A stretch of DNA of 64,000 nt from Candidatus Siliceabacter maunaloa. Lineage in GTDB: Bacteria; Actinomycetota; Thermoleophilia; Solirubrobacterales; Solirubrobacteraceae. A model generated the notes under the pieces. That model saw only the letters and a list, made by a program, of their open reading frames with translations. It was not told where the DNA came from and made no database searches. A program made the translations under genes and the position numbers. Shown here piece after piece: positions 57,215-64,000 of this stretch (its first letter is position 1; the number at the start of each line of letters is the position of its first letter). The stretch is taken from positions 62,001 to 126,000 of the forward strand of contig JANDLV010000005.1 in the NCBI GenBank assembly GCA_024330185.1, read 5' to 3'.

Positions 57215-57529
57215 ATGACCGACCTCACAATCCACGCCGTCGCCGACTTCGCGTTACGCGCCGACTACCTGCCGGCACCCGTCGACGCGTTGCATCTACG
57301 CGCGGTCGACGATCCTGGCCAAGGCGCCGCGCACACCACCGTCGAAGGGCACATCGTCCGTCTGGCCGACGACGGCCGCCCGACGCTCGTCGAGTTCCAT
57401 GCGGCCCGCCGGCTGCTGGACCGCGACGGCGCGCTCTCGGCCACCCTGCCCGACGGCCGACGGCTTGAGCTCGATCGCCAGGGGCTCGAGACACTGCTCG
57501 CGCACGAATCCCAGAACGGCGATCACTGA
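57215..57529 (+). CDS. DUF2283-like protein
   Basis: 104 residues from ATG 57215. The central part FALRADYLPAPVDALHLRAV followed by VEGHIVRLADDGRPTLVEF and HAARRLL has the alternating strand pattern of DUF2283 (usual form: tyrosine-aspartate, DALYIRL, then a strand with V-D-G and an I-E-I strand before a helix). A second short strand/helix unit (ATLPDGRRLELDRQGLETLL) follows. DUF2283 genes often lie beside toxin genes (RelE or DUF4258 types), and the small gene upstream could be such a partner. Function unknown. Confidence 0.5.
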   Translation: MTDLTIHAVADFALRADYLPAPVDALHLRAVDDPGQGAAHTTVEGHIVRLADDGRPTLVEFHAARRLLDRDGALSATLPDGRRLELDRQGLETLLAHESQNGDH

Positions 57530-57609
57530 CCGTCGCGTCCTCGTCGCTCGCCCCAGGCTCGGGGGAGAGCATCAGCTTCAGCGCGTCGAGCACGTTGGCG
57601 CGAGCCTCC

Positions 57610-58104
57610 TCACGGGTGGCTCCGACCGGTGCCCTTGACGCGGCGGAGTGCGCCGCTTGGACCCTCGGTGAGGCCCTCTGCGCATCGATCACCCCGCTCG
57701 CCGATCTCGAGCCCTGCCTGGCGGAGCTCCTCGCGCAGGCCGGGCGGGCGGCGCAGCGAGTCGTGGGTGTCCGAGGACACCACGTGGGCGTGGCCGTCCT
57801 CCAGCAGGCGGCGGGCGACCTGCTCGACGCGGCGGCCAAAGCGCCCGACCAGCGACCCGGCGGTGACCTGCAGCAGGAAGCCGCGGTCGCTCAGGCGCCC
57901 GGCGAGCTCGTCGTCCTCGTGGAAGGCGCTGCAGCGCTCGACGTGGGCCAGCAGGACCGGCCGGCCGCGACCCACGGCGAACAGGGTCCTCTCGACCAGG
58001 CTGGGAGCCGTCACGAAGGGCAGCTCGAGCTGGGCGAGGGCCTCGTCGATGGTGGCAGGCCCATCGTCCAACCCCGGCAGCACATGGCAATGGAGGTCGA
58101 TCAC
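57610..58104 (-). pseudogene. CpsB/YwqE-like tyrosine-phosphatase with internal deletion
   Basis: 164 residues from GTG/ATG-type start 58104. It begins with the PHP motif of capsule tyrosine phosphatases, MIDLHCHVLPGLDDGP, and ends with VVSSDTHD and LREELRQAGLE, matching the two ends of the ~250-residue family. Between DEALAQLE and LPFVTAPSLVERTLFAVG about 85-90 residues are missing, including the second His/metal motif and the conserved Glu of family members; VLLAHVERC, the next conserved part, is present. The frame is intact, so this is an in-frame deletion. CpsB removes phosphate from a Wzc-type tyrosine kinase that controls polymer length. Without the metal site, activity is unlikely. The C-terminus also looks replaced. 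Confidence 0.6.
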
Positions 58105-58116
58105 GGCCGGACGTCA

Positions 58117-58706
58117 TCAGCTCGCTCGCGAAGCTCGCAGAACGACGAGCGAGAGCATCCGCTCGAGGTAGGCGTCTCCGCGGTTGTTGCTCAGCAGATC
58201 CAGCGCTTGCTTCGCATCGTCGACCAGCGCGATGGCTCGGCTCTTGTCGAAGCGGTCGAGGTGGTCGTAGTCCGCGGCCTGTCGTGCGAGATACAGATCG
58301 ACGAACGACTGCGCGAGATCTTGGACAAACAGAGGGACCGCCGATGCGCGCTGTCCCGGTCCCGAGGGAATGGTGAAGAGGGGCCATACACGATCTCCTC
58401 CCGTTCCGCGCGGGGCCGTGGCGTGCCCACCGGGCAAGGAGGCGATCCGCGTGACCCAGCCACAGACCTTTGCCACATCTGCGTGGTGTACCCAGCGCGG
58501 CGCGAGCAGACGTTCGTCGCGGCCTCCGACCGTGGGCGGCACGGCGATCTCCGCGGCCGCGAGCAGGATCGCGTGGAACAGGCCGTAGTAGGCGGACGAG
58601 ACTGCGCGTCGGTATTCGTAGGGGAGGGCCTTCCTCTTCCCGCGCCGGTGCCCGCCAGCAAGTAGGCCTGCTCGATCAGGCGCGGAGGGCTGATGGGGTG
58701 ACTCAC
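58117..58706 (-). pseudogene. HEPN-domain-like protein, frameshifted
   Basis: The frame from ATG 58706 reads MSHPISPPRLIEQAYLLAGTG and then breaks at about 58640-58650. One frame over, the HEPN-type helix KALPYEYRRAVSSAYYGLFHAILLAAA continues, then FVQDLAQSFVDLYLARQAADYDHLDRF and a helical end to 58117. The stretch RQAADYDH fits an Rx6H pattern, a possible HEPN ribonuclease motif. HEPN proteins act as RNase toxins or in defence, often with a coupled partner. The start overlaps the stop of the upstream 118-residue gene by 4 bases. One base would restore the full ~195-residue protein. Confidence 0.65.
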
Positions 58707-59059
58707 CGAGGTCGCTGCGCGAAGACAGACTCGACGTCATCCTCCGCACCCGCGTCGGCCTCGACCGGAAGGGCGCGAATAGCTACGGGAGGAAGATCGA
58801 TGTCGAGCCGATCGAACCGTGCCCTTACCTGCCTGGTGAGAGCCTTGAGGTCGTCGTGGGACCAGGAGGCATCCTCACGGCGAGAACGCACCGTGACCGT
58901 GACCTGGGTGAGCGCCTCGCCTTCGGTGTCGGTGATCAGGTCGGCGCTCACGCCTGTCACCTCGAGATCCCCCGCAGTCAGCCCCACCGAGCTCTCCCCG
59001 GTTTCCTCTAGCAGACGGCTTTCGCTCACAACGGCAGAGTACCGGGTGCCACGGTCCAA
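58703..59059 (-). CDS. Protein of unknown function upstream of the HEPN gene
   Basis: 118 residues from 59059; GTG 59029 (VSESRLLEETGESSVGL) is an equally good start. The sequence is acidic with alternating strands (LEVTGVSADLITDTEGEALTQVTVTVRSRRED) and a helix (HDDLKALTRQVRARFDRLDI), ending in an acidic tail. It resembles no family I recognise. Its stop overlaps the HEPN gene start by 4 bases, so it is co-translated with it, as antitoxins are with HEPN toxins, but the usual partner (a MNT nucleotidyltransferase) is clearly absent. A neutralising or scaffold role is speculation. Confidence 0.55.
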   Translation of the reverse strand: MDRGTRYSAVVSESRLLEETGESSVGLTAGDLEVTGVSADLITDTEGEALTQVTVTVRSRREDASWSHDDLKALTRQVRARFDRLDIDLPPVAIRALPVEADAGAEDDVESVFAQRPR

Positions 59060-59146
59060 GCCGACTGCGCGTCATCACCCAGCCGACCTCGTAGCTCGAG
59101 CGGTGTCCACCCGGCGGCTGGCAGAGCGAGCGCCCGATCTCATCGC

Positions 59147-60355
59147 GTGCTGCACACTGGCCCTGTCTTGAGCCGCTCTTCCACGTCCGCGCCCGTCTAT
59201 CGCTTCCTGTTCAAGCTCGTTCTCGAGCGTCTGGACGCGGAGACCGTGCATCGGCTTGCCGCGACGGCGATGCGTGTGGGGACCCATCCGCGCTTCGTCC
59301 GTTCGTTGGTGAAGCGCCTGCTGGCGCCGAGGGATCCGAGACTGCGGGTTCGGGCGCTCGGTCTCGACTTCCCCAGCCCTATCGGCGTGGCGGCGGGGGT
59401 GGACAAGGAGGGGACCTGGTTCGAAGGGCTCGGTGCGCTGGGCTTCGGCTTCGTCGAGGTCGGGACCCTGACGGCACGCCCCCAACCCGGCAACCCTCGT
59501 CCTCGGGTGTCTCGCCGCAGCGGTGAGCGCGCGCTCGTGAACAGCATGGGCTTTCCCAATTCGGGCGCAGCCGTGGTGGCCGGGCGTCTGCGGCGGCGAC
59601 GCAGGCAGACGATCGTCGGTGTGAACATCGGCAAGACGAAGGTCGTGGCGATCGAGGACGTCGGGGCCGACTACGCGTCGTGCGCGCGGCAGGTGGCGGG
59701 CTGTGCCGACTACCTGGTCGTCAACGTGAGCTCGCCGAACACGCCCGGGCTGAGGGACATGCAGGCCGCCGATCGGCTCGCCGCGCTGATCGGCGCCGTG
59801 CGCAACGGCCTGCCGGCGGATGGGCCCCACCTTCCGCTGCTCATCAAGATCGCCCCCGACCTGCGCGACGAGCAGATCGACGCGATCGCCGATCTCGCGC
59901 TGGAGCTGGGAGTGGACGGCATCGTCGCCGTCAACACGACGGTCGACGCGACGGTGTTGCGCGGTGGCGCGCACGGCGAGGTCTCCGGTGGGATCTCGGG
60001 CGCTCCGCTCAAGGCGCGAGCCCTCGAGGTGCTGCGGCGTCTACGCAGCCGGGTCGGAGAACGGTTGGTGCTCATCTCCGTCGGCGGCATCGAGACCCCG
60101 GGCGAGGCCCTCGAGCGCATCGCCGCCGGCGCGACGCTCGTCCAGGCCTACACCGCGCTCGTCTACGGCGGGCCGCTGTGGCCGTGGCGCATGAACCGCA
60201 GGCTCTCGCGGCTGGTGCGCGAGGGCGGCTGGTCCGGCGTCCAGGAGGCCGTCGGCACCGCGGCGAGCGAGGATGCTTCTAGGAGACCCGGATCCAGCAA
60301 GCCCCGCGCCCGGTTCCCTCAGGCCGGATCCGGCCAGAAGCCTTCAGATCGTTGA
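59147..60355 (+). CDS. pyrD: Dihydroorotate dehydrogenase (quinone), class 2
   Basis: 402 residues from GTG 59147; TTG 59168 gives a shorter form. The N-terminal helices (VYRFLFKLVLERLDAETVHRLA) are the membrane/quinone-binding extension of class 2. FMN and substrate motifs follow: PIGVAAGVDKEGTW, NSMGFPNSG, VNVSSPNTPGLRDMQ with the catalytic Ser, LLIKIAPDL, AVNTTV, GGISGAPL and LISVGGIETPGEALERI. It oxidises dihydroorotate to orotate for pyrimidine synthesis, passing electrons to quinone. This is a housekeeping gene at the edge of the accessory region. Its last ~25 residues are disordered and overlap the end of the convergent Fic gene by about 77 bases. Confidence 0.95.
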   Translation: MLHTGPVLSRSSTSAPVYRFLFKLVLERLDAETVHRLAATAMRVGTHPRFVRSLVKRLLAPRDPRLRVRALGLDFPSPIGVAAGVDKEGTWFEGLGALGFGFVEVGTLTARPQPGNPRPRVSRRSGERALVNSMGFPNSGAAVVAGRLRRRRRQTIVGVNIGKTKVVAIEDVGADYASCARQVAGCADYLVVNVSSPNTPGLRDMQAADRLAALIGAVRNGLPADGPHLPLLIKIAPDLRDEQIDAIADLALELGVDGIVAVNTTVDATVLRGGAHGEVSGGISGAPLKARALEVLRRLRSRVGERLVLISVGGIETPGEALERIAAGATLVQAYTALVYGGPLWPWRMNRRLSRLVREGGWSGVQEAVGTAASEDASRRPGSSKPRARFPQAGSGQKPSDR

Positions 60356-61322
60356 GTACCAGGCGGATCGTCTGGTCGCTCGTAGCCGGCACTACGCGGC
60401 GGACATCCCCGATCGTGAACCGTGGCGGGGCCTGCTCGAGAATGAAGGTGCGGACCCGATCCTGCTTGCCGGCGCCTCGCGCTCCTCGCTGCGCTGCGAC
60501 CCGATCCTCGAGGCGTTCGTATGTCTCGGCGAGCGATGTGACCAGGTACTGCGTCCAGGGCCAGATCGTGTGCTCAGCCTCATGCCAGTCGCGCTGGGAC
60601 TCGTACAGGGCCGCGTAATAGCCGTTCTTGGTCTCGAACACCTGCTGCTCGAGACTCACGTACCGGGGGACGCCGTAGCCGAGCCGGAGCAGTTCGTGCG
60701 TGGTCGTCAGCCGCGCGAGGCGACCGTTGCCGTCCGCCACCGGGTGGATGGCCAGCAGGTCGAGGACGAAGGCGCAGAGGAGGACCAACGGGTGGGCTAT
60801 CGCGTTGGTCTGCGCATCGAGGTAGCGGTCGACGAGCTCCGTGGTCATGAAGGGTGTCTCCCTCGCGGACACCGGACGGGAGACGACCTGCCGGCGTCCC
60901 GTCTCGAACGAGACGATCTGGTTGTCCTCTGACTTGAAGTGGCCGCCGCGGCCACCGACATGCTGGAAGACCCGGCGGTGGAGATGGAGGATCAGCGGCA
61001 CGGAGATGGGCTCCGGCCGCGCGCGCATCAACTCGTCCACCGCGTCCCGGTAGCCCGCGAACTCGCGCTCGTTGCGATTGCGAAAGCGTCCGCCACCCGC
61101 GAGCCCGGCGGCCCGCTGGGTCCCGACCTCGACACCCTCGATCGCGTTGGATGCTCGGATCGAAGCGATGCGAGCGCTTTCGGCCAGCGAGCCCAGCAGC
61201 TCTGGGAGCTGGTCCGTCAAGAGCTCCTCCCGACCGCGGCCGACATCGACACGGTGCAGGAGCACACCGAGCCGAGCGGGCTGGCCGGAGAACGTGCGGT
61301 CCGTGTCGATGAAGCTCTTCAT
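60279..61322 (-). CDS. Fic-family AMP-transferase-type protein (intact)
   Basis: 347 residues from ATG 61322. The inhibitory helix motif SNAIEG lies at 58-63, and the catalytic Fic motif HPVADGNGR at 193-201 is complete, with the His and the phosphate-binding loop. The flap region HFKSEDNQIVSF is as in class II Fic proteins. The last ~60 residues (FTIGDVRRVVPATSDQTIRLVLNDLKASGRI) form a winged helix, so the protein may bind DNA. It likely AMPylates a target under auto-inhibition by Glu62. Its 3' end overlaps pyrD convergently. In contrast to the Fic gene at 1.2-2.2 kb all motifs are in one frame. Confidence 0.88.
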   Translation of the reverse strand: MKSFIDTDRTFSGQPARLGVLLHRVDVGRGREELLTDQLPELLGSLAESARIASIRASNAIEGVEVGTQRAAGLAGGGRFRNRNEREFAGYRDAVDELMRARPEPISVPLILHLHRRVFQHVGGRGGHFKSEDNQIVSFETGRRQVVSRPVSARETPFMTTELVDRYLDAQTNAIAHPLVLLCAFVLDLLAIHPVADGNGRLARLTTTHELLRLGYGVPRYVSLEQQVFETKNGYYAALYESQRDWHEAEHTIWPWTQYLVTSLAETYERLEDRVAAQRGARGAGKQDRVRTFILEQAPPRFTIGDVRRVVPATSDQTIRLVLNDLKASGRIRPEGTGRGACWIRVS

Positions 61323-61365
61323 GCCAATCGAGCACTAAAGGTACTAAACCGGGCTTGTGATTAGC

Positions 61366-61548
61366 ATGTTTGGGGCCCTGTTGCTAGCTGCGGTGGTTCT
61401 CTCGAGCGAGGAGTACGACGCGCTGGCCGAGACGCTCGAGGTGCTCGACGACGACGCCCTCGAGGCACTGCGCGAGAGCGAGGCGGACGTCCAGGCGGGG
61501 CGGGTGTACTCCCTCGACGAGGTGAGACGAGAGCTCGGGCTTGCCTGA
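61366..61548 (+). CDS. Phd/YefM-type antitoxin lacking its N-terminal domain
   Basis: 60 residues from ATG 61366. The part VVLSSEEYDALAETLEVL, then a short helix DDALEALRESEADVQAG and LDEVRRELGLA, is the C-terminal toxin-binding half of Phd/YefM/RelB antitoxins. Relatives have ~40 more N-terminal residues forming the DNA-binding fold before the same strand. Here only MFGALLLAA precedes it. The stop overlaps the toxin start by 8 bases. It should still neutralise the toxin but not repress the operon by itself. Confidence 0.65.
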   Translation: MFGALLLAAVVLSSEEYDALAETLEVLDDDALEALRESEADVQAGRVYSLDEVRRELGLA

Positions 61549-61801
61549 GCCGCGCCTGACGCGGCGCGCGCGCGACGACCTGGAGGCGCTTCCCGAGACG
61601 GTCCGTGAGGCCGTCCTCGAGACGCTCATCGTGATAGGCGCCGAGCCTGAGCGAGCCGGCAAGAAGCTCGTCGGTCGGCTGGATGGGCTGTGGTCGGCGC
61701 GCGTGGGCAACTACAAGGTGCTCTACACGGTCGAGTCGGGAGGAGTCGTCGTGCGGGCGATCCGACATCGCGCGGTCACATACCGCCGTGGCCGTCGCTG
61801 A
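61541..61801 (+). CDS. relE: RelE/ParE-family toxin
   Basis: 86 residues from TTG 61541. The RelE fold is seen as RLTRRARDDLEALPETVREAV, then GKKLVGRLDGLWSARVGNYKVLYTV, and the end RAIRHRAVTYRRGRR. The basic and aromatic residues (Arg in RVGNYKVLY, His/Arg in IRHRAVTYRR) are where RelE cleaves ribosome-bound mRNA. Length is normal (~85-95). It is coupled to the truncated antitoxin. Together they form a relBE/yefM-yoeB-like module between the Fic gene and an empty 460-base stretch. Confidence 0.85.
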   Translation: MPEPRLTRRARDDLEALPETVREAVLETLIVIGAEPERAGKKLVGRLDGLWSARVGNYKVLYTVESGGVVVRAIRHRAVTYRRGRR

Positions 61802-62263
61802 ACGCCCTCGGCGTCCCCCGTGGATCGCCCGCGAGACGCTGGAGCAAGCCCTCCCGCGACTTGCCGCCAGGGCTCGAGAAGAGCATCCTTCAACAGGCGG
61901 ACAGGACTGGCCGAAGGGGACGAGCCGACCCCTGCGCCCTCCGGTCCCGGCATCTACATCAGCGCCGAGGCGGCCAAGACGGCGGTCGCCTGAGGGAAGG
62001 TGCACCGCCTCCCGAGACGGGCCGTGGCGCGAGGGTGGGGGCCGACTGGGCCTCCGCCTGCTTCGGTCCGACTGCGCTGGCAGCATGATGTCGCTAATGG
62101 AGTTCTTGCCGCTCGGCATACTCTTTGTCGCTCAGCAGGCTGCTGGCGCTCGTCCCCGGTGGCACGTGCGACTGCAGGGCGCGAGCGCTTCCGTAGCGGG
62201 AGGAGGCTCTACCGTGTAGATGCCGAGAACATGATCGGGCACAATCTGAAGAGCTGAACAACG
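61802..62263. other. Gene-poor interval downstream of the RelE toxin
   Basis: About 460 bases with no convincing reading frame. One short stretch reads SGPGIYISAEAAKTAVA followed by a stop (~61938-61993) and could be the end of a vanished gene. No repeat, hairpin or RNA gene is evident. Confidence 0.4.
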
Positions 62264-62776
62264 ATGTCCACGGTTTCCAACCTCCTCACCCACATCAGGA
62301 CATCCGACGCGCAGGCCGAGGCCGCGGTGGAGGCGCTCGTCGTATTCTTCGAGCAGGGCTCTCCGCCGCCGTACGTGGCCGAGGATCCGGCGTGGGCACC
62401 AGCTTTCCGCCTGGATGAGGTGGTGACCGACCCTTACCCGGTGCCTGCGCAGCGACGCAATCCCATGCGAGCGGAGTGGGACCGCGCCCTCGTGGGCGTG
62501 ATGGCCTTTCTCAAGGCCGATCCGGAGCACCCAGACCTCGTTTTCGCGCTCGGTAAGAGCCATGACCAGCGCATCAAGCCGCTGCTCGAGAGCTTCGTGC
62601 TGCGTTACGCGGACGACGAGGCGCATGAGGAACTGCTGTGGCAGTCACTTGTCGCGCTCGACAACTTTGACGACGCGCCCGCAGACGTCTTCGAGCGGGT
62701 GGTCGAGCAGGCGTCCTCCGGGCGCGCTCGTCGTCTAGCCGAGCAGCGGCTTGACTTCGCTCACTTCCCCGACTGA
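62264..62776 (+). CDS. Hypothetical protein
   Basis: 170 residues from ATG 62264. The sequence is mostly helical and acidic (SNLLTHIRTSDAQAEAAVEAL, KADPEHPDLVFALGKSHDQRI, PLLESFVLRYADDEAHEEL, VALDNFDDAPADVFERVVEQ), suggesting a HEAT/TPR-like or immunity-type helical bundle. There is no signal peptide, membrane segment or catalytic motif. It stands alone on the plus strand between the RelE toxin and nth. Proteins of this look are often toxin-immunity partners, but there is no toxin beside it. Function unknown. Confidence 0.6.
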   Translation: MSTVSNLLTHIRTSDAQAEAAVEALVVFFEQGSPPPYVAEDPAWAPAFRLDEVVTDPYPVPAQRRNPMRAEWDRALVGVMAFLKADPEHPDLVFALGKSHDQRIKPLLESFVLRYADDEAHEELLWQSLVALDNFDDAPADVFERVVEQASSGRARRLAEQRLDFAHFPD

Positions 62777-62907
62777 GCGGTCGCGCCTGCTCACCTGCAC
62801 AGCGCGACCGGGGAACTTGCTGTCCTGTCCATCCGCGAGGATGTCGCTCGATGGCCGTCGTTCAGGATCTGCCTTTCGCCGAGCAGCGACGGGGCGCTCC
62901 CACATCG

Positions 62908-63618
62908 CTACGCCCGCCTGCTCGGGCACATCAGGCGCAGCGCGCACTCGTCGCAACGTGGGCGGCGGGCCTCGCAGGTGCGCCGGCCGTGGCGCAGGAG
63001 GTTGACGTGGAGCTCGAGCTCGGCGCCGGGGGGCGTGAGGGCGAGCATCGCGTCGTGGAGCTCCTCGAAGGGGGCCTTCTCGCGCAGGAGGTGCAGGCGG
63101 CCGGCGACGCGGCTGACGTGGGTATCGACGGGCACGTCGCGGCGGCCGTAGGCGAAGAGCAGGACGCAGGCGGCGGTCTTGCGCCCGACGCCGGGCAGCG
63201 CGCAGAGCTCGCGCTGGGCGTGCTCGACCGACAGGTCGGCGAGGTGCGTGAGGTCGAGGGGGTCGCCGATGGCCTCGAGGATCATCTGGATGCGCCGGGA
63301 CTTGACCTTGGAGATCCCGCCCGGGCGGATGGCCTGCTCGACCTCCTCGTTGGGCGCGTCGCGGACCGCCTCCCAGGCCCCGAAGCGGTCGCGCAGGCCC
63401 AGGAAGGCGACGTCGCGGTTGCGGTCGTTGGTCGACTGGCTGAGGACGGTGAGCACCAGCTCGGCCAGGCCGTCGCCGTGGGGCGGCGCGACCGGGACGC
63501 CGTAGACCTCGGCCAGGCGAGCGCGGATGCGTGTGACGCGGGCACGGTCGGGCGCGCGCCAGGGTGCGCGGGCTGCGGCCGCGGTGCCACCGGCGGCCCG
63601 ACCCCGCCCGGCGCTCAC
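62908..63618 (-). CDS. nth: Endonuclease III
   Basis: 236 residues; the start is taken at GTG 63618, which overlaps the stop of the PfkB gene by 4 bases. HhH-GPD DNA glycosylase: LVLTVLSQSTNDRN, the helix-hairpin-helix LPGVGRKTAACVLL with the catalytic Lys, and VDTHVSRVAGRL with the catalytic Asp. The C-terminal 4Fe-4S ligands CEARRPRCDECALRLMC follow the Cx6Cx2Cx5C pattern. It removes oxidised pyrimidines and nicks the abasic site in base excision repair. The N-terminal ~30 residues are Arg/Ala-rich. A housekeeping gene marking the end of the accessory region. Confidence 0.93.
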   Translation of the reverse strand: MSAGRGRAAGGTAAAARAPWRAPDRARVTRIRARLAEVYGVPVAPPHGDGLAELVLTVLSQSTNDRNRDVAFLGLRDRFGAWEAVRDAPNEEVEQAIRPGGISKVKSRRIQMILEAIGDPLDLTHLADLSVEHAQRELCALPGVGRKTAACVLLFAYGRRDVPVDTHVSRVAGRLHLLREKAPFEELHDAMLALTPPGAELELHVNLLRHGRRTCEARRPRCDECALRLMCPSRRA

Positions 63619-63998
63619 TCCACGGCGCCCCACCGCGTCACGGCCTGCGTGGCCGCGGCGACGGCGTCAGGCAGGCCGGCGGCGAGGGCGGGCGGGTAGA
63701 AGTCGGTCTGGCCCATGCGGGCCAGCAGCACGCCGACGAAGGCGTCGCCCGCGCCGGTGGTGTTGACTGCCTGCACCGGCGCGCAGCGCACGTCGCGGCG
63801 CAGCCCCCGGGAGCGCAGCATCGCTCCGGCCGCGCCGCGCGTTATGACCACGTGACGCACGCCTGCCGCGAGCAGCCCGGCGGCGGCGGCATCGGGGTCG
63901 CTCTCGCCCGTGATGAAGGCCGCCTCGCGCTGGTTGCACTTGACCAGGAAGCACCCCTCGAGCAGCCCGCGCGCCTCGGCCGCCGCAGCGCCGGCGCC
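63615..63998 (-). CDS. PfkB/ribokinase-family carbohydrate kinase (partial)
   Basis: The gene enters from the right edge; about 127 C-terminal codons are seen. The PfkB signature 2 is present as NTTGAGDAFVGVLLA with the catalytic Asp, although the usual first Asp is Asn. FLVKCNQREAAFITGES and VVITRGAAGAML are the preceding conserved strands (the NxxE motif is NQRE). Family members phosphorylate ribose, fructose-phosphate, adenosine or related sugars. The N-terminal substrate lid is outside the window, so the substrate cannot be named. It is coupled to nth by a 4-base overlap. Confidence 0.88.
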   Translation of the reverse strand, partial: GAGAAAAEARGLLEGCFLVKCNQREAAFITGESDPDAAAAGLLAAGVRHVVITRGAAGAMLRSRGLRRDVRCAPVQAVNTTGAGDAFVGVLLARMGQTDFYPPALAAGLPDAVAAATQAVTRWGAVE

Positions 63999-64000
63999 CG

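Noticed and set aside
1-64000. CRISPR arrays, restriction-modification or phage structural genes
   Set aside because: No regular direct repeats with spacers, no methylase-nuclease pairs and no capsid/tail-like proteins were seen.

Overview
The window is very GC-rich, uses many GTG/TTG starts, has short 4-bp ATGA/GTGA gene overlaps, and several GTG-start genes have a TANNNT -10 box only 4-8 bases upstream (leaderless style). This points to a high-GC Actinomycetota chromosome, possibly a Thermoleophilia/Solirubrobacterales-type lineage; that finer placement is inference. There are no rRNA, tRNA, CRISPR or phage structural genes.

Layout. 0-2.2 kb: end of an SNF2 translocase, a SWIM zinc-finger partner, and a frameshifted Fic gene. 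2.9-19.6 kb: a heavily rearranged stretch built on a repeated block in the order secreted glycosidase (GH) - SAM methyltransferase - GT4 glycosyltransferase - PHP phosphoesterase - sulfotransferase. It is present as one partial, one nearly full and one deleted copy, with many members frameshifted or truncated. An rmlA-rmlD-rmlB operon (dTDP-sugar supply) and two toxin-antitoxin modules lie within it. 19.6-28 kb: large glycan enzymes, including two divergent methyltransferase/coiled-coil proteins, one of which continues into GT2 and GT4 domains, and a GT2-like/CgeB-like glycosyltransferase. 28-29.7 kb: a broken IS1380-type insertion sequence. 29.9-36 kb: sulfotransferases, an APS-kinase/methyltransferase fusion, FkbM and other methyltransferases, and a lipoprotein. 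36-44 kb: a six-gene minus-strand operon (GT, Wzx flippase, polysaccharide deacetylase-like, methyltransferase, GT4, GT61). 44.9-47.7 kb: cysNC with a TauE/SafE permease. 47.8-50.3 kb: two intact secreted GH paralogues in tandem. 50.3-55.5 kb: the core of a Wzx/Wzy polysaccharide system (O-antigen ligase/polymerase-like protein, phosphoglycosyl transferase, DegT aminotransferase, GT4). 55.5-57.5 kb: two secreted proteins and two small genes. 57.6-62.8 kb: a decayed CpsB-like phosphatase, a HEPN-like gene and its neighbour, pyrD, an intact Fic protein, a Phd-less antitoxin with a RelE toxin, and a hypothetical gene. 62.9-64 kb: nth and the end of a PfkB kinase.

How the genes fit together. The main theme is synthesis of a methylated, sulfated surface polysaccharide. 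rmlABD supply dTDP-deoxysugars. DegT, many GTs, the phosphoglycosyl transferase, Wzx and Wzy assemble and export the chain. CysNC and a second CysC-like kinase could make PAPS for up to five sulfotransferases. The PHP phosphoesterase genes overlap sulfotransferase genes by 4 bp and belong to a superfamily with a known 3',5'-bisphosphonucleotide phosphatase, so they may remove the inhibitory by-product PAP. Four secreted GH paralogues plus one remnant are interleaved with these genes and may trim or process the polymer. The methyltransferase/coiled-coil proteins resemble, in architecture only, known chain-length rulers/terminators.
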